This document shows positions 1 to 6,996 of a stretch of DNA of 26,538 nucleotides, piece after piece. Position numbers and translations under genes: made by a program. The notes beneath the pieces are model-generated. The model saw only the letters and a program-made list of their open reading frames with translations, did not search any database and was not told the DNA's origin. Source of the stretch: a virus; IMG/VR virus record IMGVR_UViG_3300030451_006223, positions 1 through 26,538 of that record. One strand, 5' to 3'. The first letter of the stretch is position 1. Each line of letters opens with the position of its first letter.

Positions 1-611
1 GCTTTCATGGCACCTGTACCGAAAATCACTTGTTCCATAATAGCATCTTTCATCTTGCCTTCAAGATTACTTTCTAATGTTTGATCGTTTATTACATCCA
101 ACATCTTATCTACACGGATGTCTGTTTCTTCGTCTAGTTCTTTAACAAGCTCTCTGTATCTAGCCTGAATTAAATCATCCACCATCATTGGGTCAATGAC
201 TTGTGATGCCTGCATGATTTCAAAAGCAGCACGCTCTGTTAGTTCTTTTTCAACTAGGGGTTGTTTAGCAACCGGGGTTGCTTCAATAGAATAAAATCTT
301 TGTCCCGGTTGAAATAATAAATCGGTAATTCTTGAATAGGCTGCAAGCACCTTGGTTCGGGTAAGACCTACATACACCTGTGATCTGTCGCCCTTCTCTT
401 GAATCTTGCCTAGGGTTTCTTGGTCATACTGACCCATGAATGCTCTAAGGTCTTCTACCCACTCATCCTCTATGTCAGAACGGGCATCCTTATATTCACG
501 GTATTTATATTTTAGTTCGGTACCTAGGGTTCTTATGGACTCTTCGTTAAGTCCGTCTTCAGCCATAGCAATCCCTTCAGGGGTTACATCTTTTTTGTCT
601 AGTTCGCTCAT
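1..611 (-). CDS. Phage portal protein, N-terminal part (cut by window edge)
   Basis: About 203 N-terminal residues are visible and the gene runs off the left edge. The protein starts MSELDKKDVTPEG and contains an acidic, aromatic segment (EDEWVEDLRAFMGQY) followed by RSQVYVGLTRTKVLAAYSRI and DLLFQPGQRFYSIEATP, a pattern I recognise from portal proteins of short-tailed phages. A portal forms the dodecameric ring at one vertex through which DNA is packaged and ejected. Its ATG directly follows the TAA stop of the large terminase gene, so the two are probably translationally coupled; only a weak purine-rich Shine-Dalgarno stretch precedes it. Position just after TerL supports the call. The C-terminal two thirds cannot be judged. 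Confidence 0.83.
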   Translation of the reverse strand, partial: MSELDKKDVTPEGIAMAEDGLNEESIRTLGTELKYKYREYKDARSDIEDEWVEDLRAFMGQYDQETLGKIQEKGDRSQVYVGLTRTKVLAAYSRITDLLFQPGQRFYSIEATPVAKQPLVEKELTERAAFEIMQASQVIDPMMVDDLIQARYRELVKELDEETDIRVDKMLDVINDQTLESNLEGKMKDAIMEQVIFGTGAMK

Positions 612-2189
612 TTAAAAAAACTCTTTCTTTTTTCTGTTAGTTATTTGAATCCTTTGTTTTCTGGGCATAGAATTTAAACCAAACAGTGCTATAGCATATG
701 CCATGATTCTATCATCATAACATCCTTGCTGTGCATTTGTAATACCTCTGGCATCAATAACATAAGTACGCATCTCGTCAATCAAGTCAACGCATGCTAC
801 GCCAGACTCTCCCTGCCGCAGTAAATGTACTAAGTTATCAATAATTAATGGTTTTGTCTTGCTTGTTGTCAAAAAACCTGCTCGCCTTGTTAGGCGATCC
901 ACATACGCATCATCGACAGCTTGTTCAACATAGAGGTTTGGATATCCCATATCTTGTAACTTTCTTATCGTTGTTAGACCATGGTTGTTGCGTTCAATTA
1001 AAGTCCAAGCACGATTATAGTAACTCGCTATCTCACCGATCACTTCGGCAAAGTCAAACGGGTCAATGTGCCCATGCCAACTAGCAACCTGATATCCCAT
1101 GTGGTCTAGAACTTGGATGCAGGAATAGTCACCGTGTTCGAGCCCCTCGGAAACATCCACACCAATACAATAACGGTTATCAGCTTTAGGATGCTCGAAA
1201 ATTTTTAGGGGACCATTTTTATTTTCTAGCATCTCTCTTCCCCTTAGATGCCCACGCCAAGTCGGGGAATAGCACTCATTGTAAGCAGCATCAATATATT
1301 TAGGCTCAACAAACACACGCCCTGTAGTGAGGAACGCCTCTTGCGGGGTGATTGGATACTCCTGTCTAAATAGATCCTCGCTTCCTAGATCCTGGATCTT
1401 AGCTCTCCTAAAGTTCAACTGCTCATCGTCAAGATGAAACATATTTGCAAGTACCTCTTCCTCATCGGTACGCTCAAAGTATTTATTAATCTTACGCCTG
1501 TATTCGGGCATCATGCTCCAAGGAATAAAACATAGAGCCCATTCCCCCTCTCCCCTGAGCGACCTCATGCATGCATCATAGAACCAACCTCCGGCACCAT
1601 TGGCGGTGGATTCTAAAAGTATCTCAGAGTTATCTTCGGGCACCGTCTGGAGCAAGCCGGGGATAATGTCCGCATTGGGGTAGAAAGCAACCTCAGATCC
1701 GTGCAGATAGTTCGTTGTCCAACCCCGCCCAACCTCACTTGTTCTTGCGGTAGCAATACGCCACCGGGATCCATGGGTAAATTGGAGCGATGAGGTGGTG
1801 GATTCTTTTAAGTCAGGTTTGACTAAGGGGTGTGGCAAATTATCATAGAAGTATCTAACCATTCCAAAGATCGCTTTGGTGGATTCATTCAAGTGAGATA
1901 CCACAACAGCGTTCTGATTTTGGGCGGATACCGTCTTCCAGAAACCCCGTGCCTGACAGTATGTCGAAATACCCGTTTGTCGTGACTTTAAGATGAGCAT
2001 TCTCACCCTGTTATGATGAGAATATTGCTCGTTTATTAATCGATCCAACTCCATTTGGGCAGCATTGAATATAAGTGGCACAGATTTACCATCCTTGTTA
2101 ATTATATTCAGGCAGTTCTTGGCATAAATGTCGAGATTCGATTTAAAGGTTTTGATAATTTTTTGAAATTTATCTTTTTCAATTTCCAT
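612..2189 (-). CDS. terL: Terminase large subunit (TerL)
   Basis: 525 aa, usual length for a phage packaging motor. The N-terminal ATPase carries a deviant Walker A (KSRQTGIST, residues 68-76), a Walker B-like strand ending in Glu near 160-170 (NYLHGSEVAF) and a coupling motif STANG at 194-198. The C-terminal RNase H-like nuclease shows the first acidic residue in GVDVSEG (D345), a second acidic segment LIERNNHG near 397-404 and the last Asp pair in YDDRIMAYA near 491-499. It translocates DNA through the portal and cuts concatemers. No clear Shine-Dalgarno precedes the ATG, odd for this genome, and the upstream gap is rich in palindromes. The stop abuts the portal start. Confidence 0.95.
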   Translation of the reverse strand: MEIEKDKFQKIIKTFKSNLDIYAKNCLNIINKDGKSVPLIFNAAQMELDRLINEQYSHHNRVRMLILKSRQTGISTYCQARGFWKTVSAQNQNAVVVSHLNESTKAIFGMVRYFYDNLPHPLVKPDLKESTTSSLQFTHGSRWRIATARTSEVGRGWTTNYLHGSEVAFYPNADIIPGLLQTVPEDNSEILLESTANGAGGWFYDACMRSLRGEGEWALCFIPWSMMPEYRRKINKYFERTDEEEVLANMFHLDDEQLNFRRAKIQDLGSEDLFRQEYPITPQEAFLTTGRVFVEPKYIDAAYNECYSPTWRGHLRGREMLENKNGPLKIFEHPKADNRYCIGVDVSEGLEHGDYSCIQVLDHMGYQVASWHGHIDPFDFAEVIGEIASYYNRAWTLIERNNHGLTTIRKLQDMGYPNLYVEQAVDDAYVDRLTRRAGFLTTSKTKPLIIDNLVHLLRQGESGVACVDLIDEMRTYVIDARGITNAQQGCYDDRIMAYAIALFGLNSMPRKQRIQITNRKKKEFF

Positions 2190-2376
2190 ATTCTAAGAAA
2201 CCAGCCCCCCTAGGAAACTATCCCCCCCATAAAATTAGTTTGGGGGAAAGATAGAGGGATTGGGTAGTGGGTATATGTATATAGGGTACCCTGTCCGGCA
2301 CCTCCCGGGGGTTGTAGTGATGGGGGTTTGTGCGATAGTGGGTACTCACTATACATACATTAAAGGAAAGCACCGC
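2190..2376. other. Palindrome-rich gap between terS and terL
   Basis: No ORF of note. On the plus strand it is strikingly G-rich. It holds a CCCCC/GGGGG inverted repeat (about 2222-2246), a perfect 10-bp palindrome AGGGTACCCT (2283-2292), an 18-bp near-palindrome ATAGTGGGTACTCACTAT (2335-2352, one mismatched pair), and two direct copies of TAGTGGGTA (2265-2273 and 2336-2344). Both dyads are centred on GTAC. It could be a packaging recognition site, an operator or a terminator with a leader for terL; the sequence does not decide between these. Confidence 0.55.
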
Positions 2377-2802
2377 CTAATTAAGGTGATTCTTTTTGTC
2401 GCTAGAATCAGAGGCAGAGAGATCGAGGTTATCAAACCAAGAATCCTTCATGGATAGCTCAATCTTCTGGTTTTGATCCAACATATTGAAGTGCCTCATA
2501 AGAAGCTCCAGAGCCTTCACACGAGAGCCTGCTGTTGCACCATGGATATCACCAAGGGCTTCTTCTTTAAGCCTCTCTATGATCTCGTCAGAGTCTTTGA
2601 GGTTGCGTTCTCGGGACTTCTCCAATTCAAATGCAAGCATTCGCTGGACATCATCATCTTTCATCAATCTGTAACCTTGATTATGTGACGACTTCTCAGA
2701 ATACCCACATCGTTTTGCTGCTTCAGTTGCGTTCTTTGTCACCAAGAAATGCTCAACGAATTCTAGCTTTCTTTGTTTTAGTGGTTTGTTTTTTATTGTC
2801 AT
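2377..2802 (-). CDS. terS: Terminase small subunit (TerS), Terminase_2-like
   Basis: 141 aa. The N-terminal half has the helix-turn-helix typical of small terminases (KQRKLEFVEHFLVTKNATEA, then AAKRCGYSEKSSHNQGYRL), which binds the packaging site. A charged helical middle (about 50-80) and an acidic C-terminus (DLSASDSSDKK) fit the oligomerisation and TerL-contact regions of the family. It lies directly before terL in transcription order, separated from it by an unusual 187-bp gap. Its start is inside the 3' end of the HNH gene (50-bp overlap) without a visible Shine-Dalgarno, so it probably depends on translation of the upstream gene. Confidence 0.85.
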   Translation of the reverse strand: MTIKNKPLKQRKLEFVEHFLVTKNATEAAKRCGYSEKSSHNQGYRLMKDDDVQRMLAFELEKSRERNLKDSDEIIERLKEEALGDIHGATAGSRVKALELLMRHFNMLDQNQKIELSMKDSWFDNLDLSASDSSDKKNHLN

Positions 2803-3310
2803 AATAGTTGTTATTAATTCTAATGCACCATTGTAGCATCTCTTCTTGTTCTTGGGTCCATTTCATCATGTTAACTGCATAGCAGACTAGTTGGATGTTA
2901 TCGATGTGATAGTGGTCATTAGAGTCAATCCTATCGATGCTTATGTTCTCACCATGAAATCCGGTGCCATCTTTAATGTGAGTCATCTCTACGCCACTTA
3001 ATGAACACTTGCCATCCTGTTTATAGTAGAGCTCTATGATTTGTTCTGGTTTGATTAAGAAGTTATGGGTTTTCTTTCTCTTGTACTTTAGGTGACTGTA
3101 TATGTGTCTTATGTATGATTCGGGTGTTTTGCCTTTTCTTTTATTCTTTTCCCCGTTTACGCAGGGTCTGCATTTTCTATCAGTGTATGTTCTTCCGTTT
3201 CCGTTTATTCCTGTGTAGAAGTTACTAAGGTCTAATACCTTCTTGCATGCCTTGCATTGTCTATGACCAGTCTTTGGGGAATTGGTCTTTGATGGTGATC
3301 TTGAATGCAT
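2753..3310 (-). CDS. HNH endonuclease with zinc ribbon, packaging-associated
   Basis: 185 aa. A zinc-ribbon-like pair CxxC at C19/C22 and C47/C50 is followed by a basic helical stretch and an HNH fold: CSLSGVEM (102-109), NISIDRIDSND (122-132) and NIQLVCYAVNMMK (138-150). The family often has DRID where other HNH enzymes have His, so activity is likely but the metal site should be modelled. The ATG at 3310 has AAGGA five bases upstream and is the only start that keeps the first Cys pair. It overlaps the DUF5675 gene upstream and terS downstream by 50 bp each. HNH genes beside terminases assist DNA cleavage during packaging in HK97-like phages; a selfish homing-type enzyme is the alternative. 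Confidence 0.82.
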   Translation of the reverse strand: MHSRSPSKTNSPKTGHRQCKACKKVLDLSNFYTGINGNGRTYTDRKCRPCVNGEKNKRKGKTPESYIRHIYSHLKYKRKKTHNFLIKPEQIIELYYKQDGKCSLSGVEMTHIKDGTGFHGENISIDRIDSNDHYHIDNIQLVCYAVNMMKWTQEQEEMLQWCIRINNNYYDNKKQTTKTKKARIR

Positions 3311-3671
3311 CTACATCCTTAAGTAATTCTCTGAATCTAGTCATTGCCTTCTTGGATTGTGATACCGCAATTGTGTCTCCCATTTTTTCTTCCCCGAGGA
3401 GCACACAGCCTAAACTATCTTTAATGGGATAGTTACCAACATGGAATAAGATGTAGGTCCTGTTTGGCACATCTTGAATCTCAAAGGTTTCCCCGAATCT
3501 TTGTGAGCTATATGCCTTACAAATATATTCACCGGTTGGGATACAAGATATTTCTTTTTGGTTATTCATCCATGGTCGTTCAGCGGTCCAGAATTCTTGA
3601 TCCTTAATTGTGAGTAGACCAAGCGTTCCGCTAGGATGATATGCGTATCTATTTAATTCTGCCTCGATCAT
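3261..3671 (-). CDS. DUF5675 family protein, possible lysis or wall-related protein
   Basis: 136 aa. The marks I recognise for DUF5675 are the N-terminal GTLGLLTIKD, the ERPWMNNQ segment, SCIPTGEYICKA, the HVGNYPIKDSLGCVLLG core and the TIAVSQSKKAMTRF helix. The family is common in phages and its biochemical role is not settled; it is often beside holin-like genes, as here, where an XhlA-like protein is immediately upstream. A role in peptidoglycan degradation is therefore an inference from context. No signal peptide or membrane segment. No strong Shine-Dalgarno before the ATG; the gene sits 22 bp after its neighbour and runs 50 bp into the HNH gene. Confidence 0.72.
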   Translation of the reverse strand: MIEAELNRYAYHPSGTLGLLTIKDQEFWTAERPWMNNQKEISCIPTGEYICKAYSSQRFGETFEIQDVPNRTYILFHVGNYPIKDSLGCVLLGEEKMGDTIAVSQSKKAMTRFRELLKDVDAFKITIKDQFPKDWS

Positions 3672-3693
3672 TGAGTTGCGTTTAAAAAAGATA

Positions 3694-3957
3694 TTAGCCT
3701 CCTACGAAGAATCTCCAAGCACCACTTGCAATTAAGGTAATGCCCACCAGAACAAATCTTTCTGACCAAGATACATACACATTATTTTTGTTCTGCACCT
3801 TCTCAAGATTTCTGAGTCTGAGCTCGTGATCCTGTAAGTCATTTTTTTGACTGACCATCCGCTCTTCTAACCTTGGGAGTATTCCGACCATCTCTTTAAT
3901 GTGTCGTACAGACTCCTCTAAATTAGTTAATCTCATGTCTAGTTTTTCGATCTCCAT
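3694..3957 (-). CDS. XhlA-like coiled-coil protein with C-terminal membrane helix
   Basis: 87 aa. Residues 1-60 form a continuous heptad-rich coiled coil (MRLTNLEESVRHIKEMVG, then LEERMVSQKNDLQDHELRL). Residues about 66-85 (SERFVLVGITLIASGAWRFF) form one membrane-spanning helix ending two residues before the C-terminus. This layout is that of haemolysin XhlA and similar small membrane proteins in phage lysis cassettes, which work with or as holins at the inner membrane. It is the first gene of the leftward packaging and lysis unit and is followed by the DUF5675 gene. Sequence identity to XhlA itself was not tested, so the family name is tentative. Confidence 0.68.
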   Translation of the reverse strand: MEIEKLDMRLTNLEESVRHIKEMVGILPRLEERMVSQKNDLQDHELRLRNLEKVQNKNNVYVSWSERFVLVGITLIASGAWRFFVGG

Positions 3958-4058
3958 GATTAGTAAAAGGTATGCGATATCTAGTATTGATTCAAGGTGA
4001 TTCTTCGTATTTTTTTTCTTCTCCCGAAAGCCGGCCGCCTAAAGATAATTAAAAATAA

Positions 4059-4072
4059 TTCGTATACATTGT
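4059..4072 (+). promoter_or_regulatory. Shared 14-nt motif, copy 1 (candidate operator)
   Basis: TTCGTATACATTGT, with a central GTATAC palindrome, abuts and overlaps the -35 box of the rightward promoter. The same 14 bases recur exactly at 16183-16196, and a 12/14 version lies at 12952-12965. All three copies are in intergenic promoter regions, which suggests a regulator binding site. Confidence 0.6.
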
Positions 4073-4099
4073 TGACATTCTCATTTAAGACCTTAATAT
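4072..4099 (+). promoter_or_regulatory. Sigma70-type promoter for the small-gene operon
   Basis: Perfect -35 TTGACA (4072-4077), 16-bp spacer, -10 TAATAT (4094-4099, four of six consensus positions). Predicted transcription start near 4106-4108, upstream of the first gene at 4153. It is the best promoter match in this divergent region. Confidence 0.68.
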
Positions 4100-4106
4100 A
4101 GGAACT

Positions 4107-4133
4107 ACTGAGGCACTAACTAACCCCCTCAGT
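4107..4133 (+). promoter_or_regulatory. 5' leader hairpin of the small-gene operon
   Basis: ACTGAGG (4107-4113) and CCTCAGT (4127-4133) pair perfectly around a 13-nt loop. With the promoter above, the RNA would begin almost exactly at the base of this stem, an arrangement that protects messages from 5' decay in bacteria. It could instead be a DNA operator. Confidence 0.5.
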
Positions 4134-4152
4134 CATGTAAATAGGAGAGAAA

Positions 4153-4374
4153 ATGACAAACTACCCACTAAGCAAAAACAAGCTAGGCGGTCCACAGGAT
4201 TACCTTTACAGAGGTGTAAAGGTCAGGGTGACTAGAACTTACAGCTTCAATAACGATTACATTGTTCAGTCTTACTACGATGCTGAGGACATGGCTATTT
4301 TTGCCACTAGCCCTAAAGAGCTTAAGAAGAGGATTGATCGTAAGCTTGAAAAAATTTCACAGGAGGAAAAGTAA
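4153..4374 (+). CDS. Unknown small protein, first gene of the rightward operon
   Basis: 73 aa, start preceded by AGGAGAG. The middle reads as beta strands (DYLYRGVKVRVTRTYSF, then YIVQSYYDAEDMAIFAT) and the end is a basic helix (PKELKKRIDRKLEKISQEE). I do not recognise a family. As the first gene after a strong promoter it is likely to be made early and abundantly; small proteins in this position in phages often act on host functions, but nothing in the sequence shows a target. Its stop overlaps the next start (TAATG). Confidence 0.8.
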   Translation: MTNYPLSKNKLGGPQDYLYRGVKVRVTRTYSFNNDYIVQSYYDAEDMAIFATSPKELKKRIDRKLEKISQEEK

Positions 4375-4574
4375 TGATTAGATTACAAAATCAAGATTTG
4401 GCGGAAGACCGTCAAATGAGCGACATGGTCCAGCACATTACCGATGTGCTACTCCATGGTGGTACTAACGATGCTGATATCCAGGAGATGTTGGATATAG
4501 CTCGTATCTATGTAAAGAGAACCCCAAAGGGTTTTGAGGTTGCTCTTAAGTTTGATTGGTTACAGGCTAACTGA
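4374..4574 (+). CDS. Unknown small protein
   Basis: 66 aa, not recognised. Mostly acidic helix in the first two thirds (DMVQHITDVLLHGGTNDADI, then QEMLDIARIYV) and a short amphipathic end (GFEVALKFDWLQAN). Preceded by GGAGGAAAAG and joined to its neighbour by TAATG, so it is translated as part of the operon. No membrane segment or Cys. Confidence 0.78.
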   Translation: MIRLQNQDLAEDRQMSDMVQHITDVLLHGGTNDADIQEMLDIARIYVKRTPKGFEVALKFDWLQAN

Positions 4575-4651
4575 TGATCGCTGATTGCGTGAAACCTTCT
4601 TCTTTCCCCCGAAAGGAGGAGGTATTAGTCAACATTCAAAAGGAGGAAAAT

Positions 4652-4840
4652 ATGGATGAACTAAAAACTTTTAATATAACAATCAAATGTCAGTCAGAAA
4701 CTGAAAGAGATATTATTTTGGAGAAAGTGTTAACAGACCCTGACACTAGTCATTTTGTGCACTGTAACCCAACATCAAATGTCTTCTTTTCAGAGAATGA
4801 TGGTAAGCATTTTATGGATGAAGAAAGGGAGGTGAACTAA
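4652..4840 (+). CDS. Unknown small protein (internal start chosen)
   Basis: 62 aa, beginning MDELKTFNITIKCQSETERD. The frame is open back to an ATG at 4574 that overlaps the previous stop, but the ATG at 4652 has the strong Shine-Dalgarno AAAGGAGG at the same spacing as the gene at 5037, and the extra 26 residues look unstructured, so I prefer the shorter form. Layout is strand-helix-strand (NITIKCQ, ERDIILEKVL, HFVHCN). Between 4574 and 4652, C/T-rich and A/G-rich runs (about 4597-4622) can pair and hide a second purine-rich ribosome site. Function unknown. Confidence 0.68.
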   Translation: MDELKTFNITIKCQSETERDIILEKVLTDPDTSHFVHCNPTSNVFFSENDGKHFMDEEREVN

Positions 4841-5025
4841 TGGAAAATCCACAATCAAAAACTTACAACATTAGAGTCCGAGTTGATTATGTCGGCTACT
4901 ATCAAGTAGAAGCAAAGAATCTCCAGGAAGCTGAATGGTTAGCACGAACAAGATTTGATGAAGAGGTCAACGATCAAGTCCAAGGTGTTGAAGATATATC
5001 TGAGTTTGACCCTAACGAAATTTAA
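4840..5025 (+). CDS. Unknown small acidic protein
   Basis: 61 aa. Strand YNIRVRVDYVGYYQVEAKN, helix LQEAEWLARTRFDEEV, then an acidic tail. This strand-helix pattern with the phrase V.A.N.QEAE..A. is common in tiny phage proteins of unknown role. Start overlaps the previous stop (TAATG) and is preceded by GGGAGGTG. Confidence 0.77.
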   Translation: MENPQSKTYNIRVRVDYVGYYQVEAKNLQEAEWLARTRFDEEVNDQVQGVEDISEFDPNEI

Positions 5026-5036
5026 AGGAGGAAAAT

Positions 5037-5231
5037 ATGCAAACAATTAAATTACAACCAAAAAATGTCTTCGGTAGAGACCTTTTCTACCCAGAATGTC
5101 AGCTTGCTAAAAAGCTGGCAGTCTTTCAGGGGTCAAAAACATTTACTGAGTTTGACCTAAAGCAACTAAAGGAGATGGGCTTCAAGCTTGAGTTTGTGGC
5201 TGGTGTTCCTGAATATTTAAGGGAGGCGTAA
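5037..5231 (+). CDS. Unknown small protein
   Basis: 64 aa, with the best ribosome site in the operon (AAAGGAGGAAAAT before the ATG). It starts MQTIKLQPKNVFGRDLFYPE and ends in helix-strand (LKQLKEMGFKLEFVAG). No recognised domain. The hydrophobic and charged pattern looks like a folded single-domain protein. Confidence 0.76.
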   Translation: MQTIKLQPKNVFGRDLFYPECQLAKKLAVFQGSKTFTEFDLKQLKEMGFKLEFVAGVPEYLREA

Positions 5232-5235
5232 TCTT

Positions 5236-5604
5236 ATGACTAGTAGTGAAGCATACGAGATTGTTACTAAAAACCTTGGAGAGAGGACCGGTGATTACAG
5301 TTTACACGTCCAAGCTGTGAAGCATTTAATCGATGCCGGTCTTGCATGGAAGCTCGGACACAAAATCGCCCATGAGGCTGAACTGTGGATTAATCTTGGT
5401 TATTTGTCTGCACCTAAATTGCCTGACCTTGATGCTCAACAGGAAGTCGTTGCCGAGGCTTTTGGAACAGATGATGTTGTAGAGGTTAGAGGTATCGAAT
5501 ACCTCATTGAGGTGTCCAGCTTTGATGTTGCTTTATCAATGCAAAAGCAAAACCCGGATGGATTTAAAAGAATGATTCAAAAACTAGGAGGTACAAATGG
5601 ATAA
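5236..5604 (+). CDS. Unknown protein, helical N-terminus
   Basis: 122 aa, the largest of this operon. Residues 1-55 are helical (SSEAYEIVTKNLGER, VQAVKHLIDAGLAWKLGHK); a hinge rich in Pro and Asp follows (APKLPDLDAQQEVV), then a strand-helix end (VRGIEYLIEVSSFDVALSMQ). The two segments may be separate subdomains. No catalytic motif seen. It overlaps the next gene by 8 bp. Confidence 0.75.
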   Translation: MTSSEAYEIVTKNLGERTGDYSLHVQAVKHLIDAGLAWKLGHKIAHEAELWINLGYLSAPKLPDLDAQQEVVAEAFGTDDVVEVRGIEYLIEVSSFDVALSMQKQNPDGFKRMIQKLGGTNG

Positions 5605-5815
5605 TCATTTAAAAACGGTAGGGGCTATTTCATCTATGTTTAGTCTTATGTCTAACAGTGAAGACAAAGGTGTAGATCAAAGAGCTAGGTTTTACGCAAC
5701 GATTCACGGAATTTCTTTTCCCCCCGATTGGCACGAGCTTCCGGTAGAGGAAAAAATTGCAAGGATCGATGCACTAGATAAACTCGCACTTGAGGAGGTG
5801 TCAGATGAAAATTGA
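5597..5815 (+). CDS. Unknown small acidic protein
   Basis: 72 aa, Shine-Dalgarno AGGAGG before the ATG. The second half has the phrase FPPDWHELPVEEKIARIDAL, an aromatic loop followed by an amphipathic helix. Not recognised. Overlaps both neighbours by 8 to 11 bp, so coupled translation is likely. Confidence 0.75.
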   Translation: MDNHLKTVGAISSMFSLMSNSEDKGVDQRARFYATIHGISFPPDWHELPVEEKIARIDALDKLALEEVSDEN

Positions 5816-5990
5816 GATAGATCAAAGGTCTGCTTGTTCTGCATATATAAGAGTAGGAGATATAACAATATATGTGGAAAACTCAAATCATGCTCCGGAA
5901 TTTATTGATATCTGGAGAGGTGATAATGAGTTTTTGTTTCACACATATAAGGGTCGAGAGGAGAACTGCAAGGAGGTGCCTAATGGATAG
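5805..5990 (+). CDS. Unknown small beta-rich protein
   Basis: 61 aa from the ATG at 5805, which has GGAGG eight bases upstream; the frame is open a little further back but without a good start. It alternates short strands (MKIEIDQRSACSAYIRVGD, ITIYVENS, PEFIDIW, NEFLFHTYK), the look of a small beta sandwich or barrel. Function unknown. Overlaps its neighbours by 8 to 11 bp. Confidence 0.7.
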   Translation: MKIEIDQRSACSAYIRVGDITIYVENSNHAPEFIDIWRGDNEFLFHTYKGREENCKEVPNG

Positions 5991-6207
5991 CATTACCAAT
6001 GTTCAAGCTTGGGACAAAAACGGTACCAAGCTTCTGGTAGAAACCTATCAAGATGGAACTGTGAAGATGAACAAAAGCACAGTGGAATCTTTTAGGAAGA
6101 AATACGATCTCGATCCAACAGATGTTGTTAAATACAACTGCTTACCGGTAGAGATGTTTGAGGACCCACAGGAGGTCATAGACTACAGGGAGGCAGATAA
6201 TGGGTAG
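5983..6207 (+). CDS. Unknown small protein
   Basis: 74 aa, starting MDSITNVQAWDKNGTKLLV with AGGAGGTG upstream; a longer reading of the frame lacks a ribosome site and would sit inside the previous gene. Strands at the start (KLLVETYQDGTVKMN), then a helix (VESFRKKYDLDPTDVV) and an acidic end. Not recognised. Confidence 0.72.
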   Translation: MDSITNVQAWDKNGTKLLVETYQDGTVKMNKSTVESFRKKYDLDPTDVVKYNCLPVEMFEDPQEVIDYREADNG

Positions 6208-6463
6208 CGTATATGAAGAGGCTCTTGAAACTGTTAACAGTGGTCTGTGGCTTCAGCTAGAAGGATCGGTTGGAAGACATTACAAGTACAATTTTATTGA
6301 TACAGGTATTTTGAAACCAACTGAAAAATCTCAGCTGTTTCCGGATGGATATGGTCGCTTGGTCAATGTCCCGATCTTTAAAATAGATTGGGACAAGATT
6401 GATTACTACCACGAGACTGATCCTGATTGGATCGATTCATTGGAGGGCAGTGACTATGACTGA
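6200..6463 (+). CDS. Unknown small acidic protein
   Basis: 87 aa, very acidic at the C-terminus (DYYHETDPDWIDSLEGSDYD). The first half is helix then strands (YEEALETVNSGLWLQLEGSV). Such an acidic tail could mimic DNA, but this is only a thought from composition. Preceded by GGAGG; overlaps both neighbours by 8 bp. Confidence 0.74.
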   Translation: MGSVYEEALETVNSGLWLQLEGSVGRHYKYNFIDTGILKPTEKSQLFPDGYGRLVNVPIFKIDWDKIDYYHETDPDWIDSLEGSDYD

Positions 6464-6722
6464 GCACAAAGATTTGATTGAGCAAAGGCGAGAGGAACTT
6501 GGAGAGGAGGCTGTTGCAAAAGCAATGGACTCCTCTGTGAGTCAGATCATCCTGCATGTTAATAAACAGGACCCTAATTTTAAAAGCTTCATTAGAACTG
6601 ACTATCATTCTGGGCGATCAGAAACTGAGTTTTTTGATAAAAGAAAAAAGAAAAAAGTTTCTTGGACTAAACCTGTGATTAGGAAGTGGGAGTTTATTAA
6701 AAACTTTTTGCTTAAGCGTTAA
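6456..6722 (+). CDS. Unknown small protein with basic C-terminus
   Basis: 88 aa from the ATG at 6456 (GGAGGG upstream). An acidic helical start (KDLIEQRREELGEEAVAKAM) is followed by a strongly basic stretch (DKRKKKKVSWTKPVIRKWE). Charge is thus split between the two halves. No known family. Confidence 0.73.
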   Translation: MTEHKDLIEQRREELGEEAVAKAMDSSVSQIILHVNKQDPNFKSFIRTDYHSGRSETEFFDKRKKKKVSWTKPVIRKWEFIKNFLLKR

Positions 6723-6750
6723 TCAAGTATGATGTTTCAAGGAGGACAAA

Positions 6751-6996
6751 ATGGAAATTTGGATAAACCTATTTTTAGTTTTTCTTCTTTGGAACATCTT
6801 AGCAATTATTGCTGTGATCTATCGTGATAAATGGATCAACGGACTCAATATTTTCAAGGAGAAAAAAAATGTCAAACAAAGACATAGCACTAAAGGTCGT
6901 AGAGTTGTCAGAAAAAATAATTCGCAACAATCCAGACCTAAGTCTCAAAGGTCTAAAAGAGCAACTACAAAGTCTCGGGTACGATCTAAAAGATAA
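6751..6996 (+). CDS. Small membrane protein with long Arg/Lys tail, overlapping next gene
   Basis: 81 aa. The ATG has an excellent Shine-Dalgarno (AAGGAGG). Residues 3-26 (IWINLFLVFLLWNILAIIAV plus IYRD) are one membrane helix. From about residue 40 the protein is read in a different frame through the next gene for 128 bp and becomes extremely basic (about 17 Lys/Arg in the last 40 residues). The membrane part is convincing; the tail may be real or only a consequence of the overlap. Possible roles are inhibition of a host envelope function or a small anchor; none is shown. Confidence 0.62.
   Translation: MEIWINLFLVFLLWNILAIIAVIYRDKWINGLNIFKEKKNVKQRHSTKGRRVVRKNNSQQSRPKSQRSKRATTKSRVRSKR

Noticed and set aside
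848-1084. Plus-strand frame opposite terL
   Set aside because: No ribosome site, no promoter and no recognisable protein pattern; terL is intact across it.
2260-2457. Plus-strand 65-codon frame in the terS-terL gap
   Set aside because: It crosses the palindromes and runs antisense into terS; start context is poor and composition (Gly/Val/Tyr) follows the G-rich strand.
3958-4152. tRNA or small RNA gene in the divergent region
   Set aside because: No cloverleaf, T-loop or acceptor pairing was found; the region is explained by promoter, motif and leader hairpin.
4574-4651. N-terminal extension of the gene at 4652
   Set aside because: The overlapping ATG is possible, but the later ATG has the much stronger ribosome site and the extension lacks protein-like pattern.
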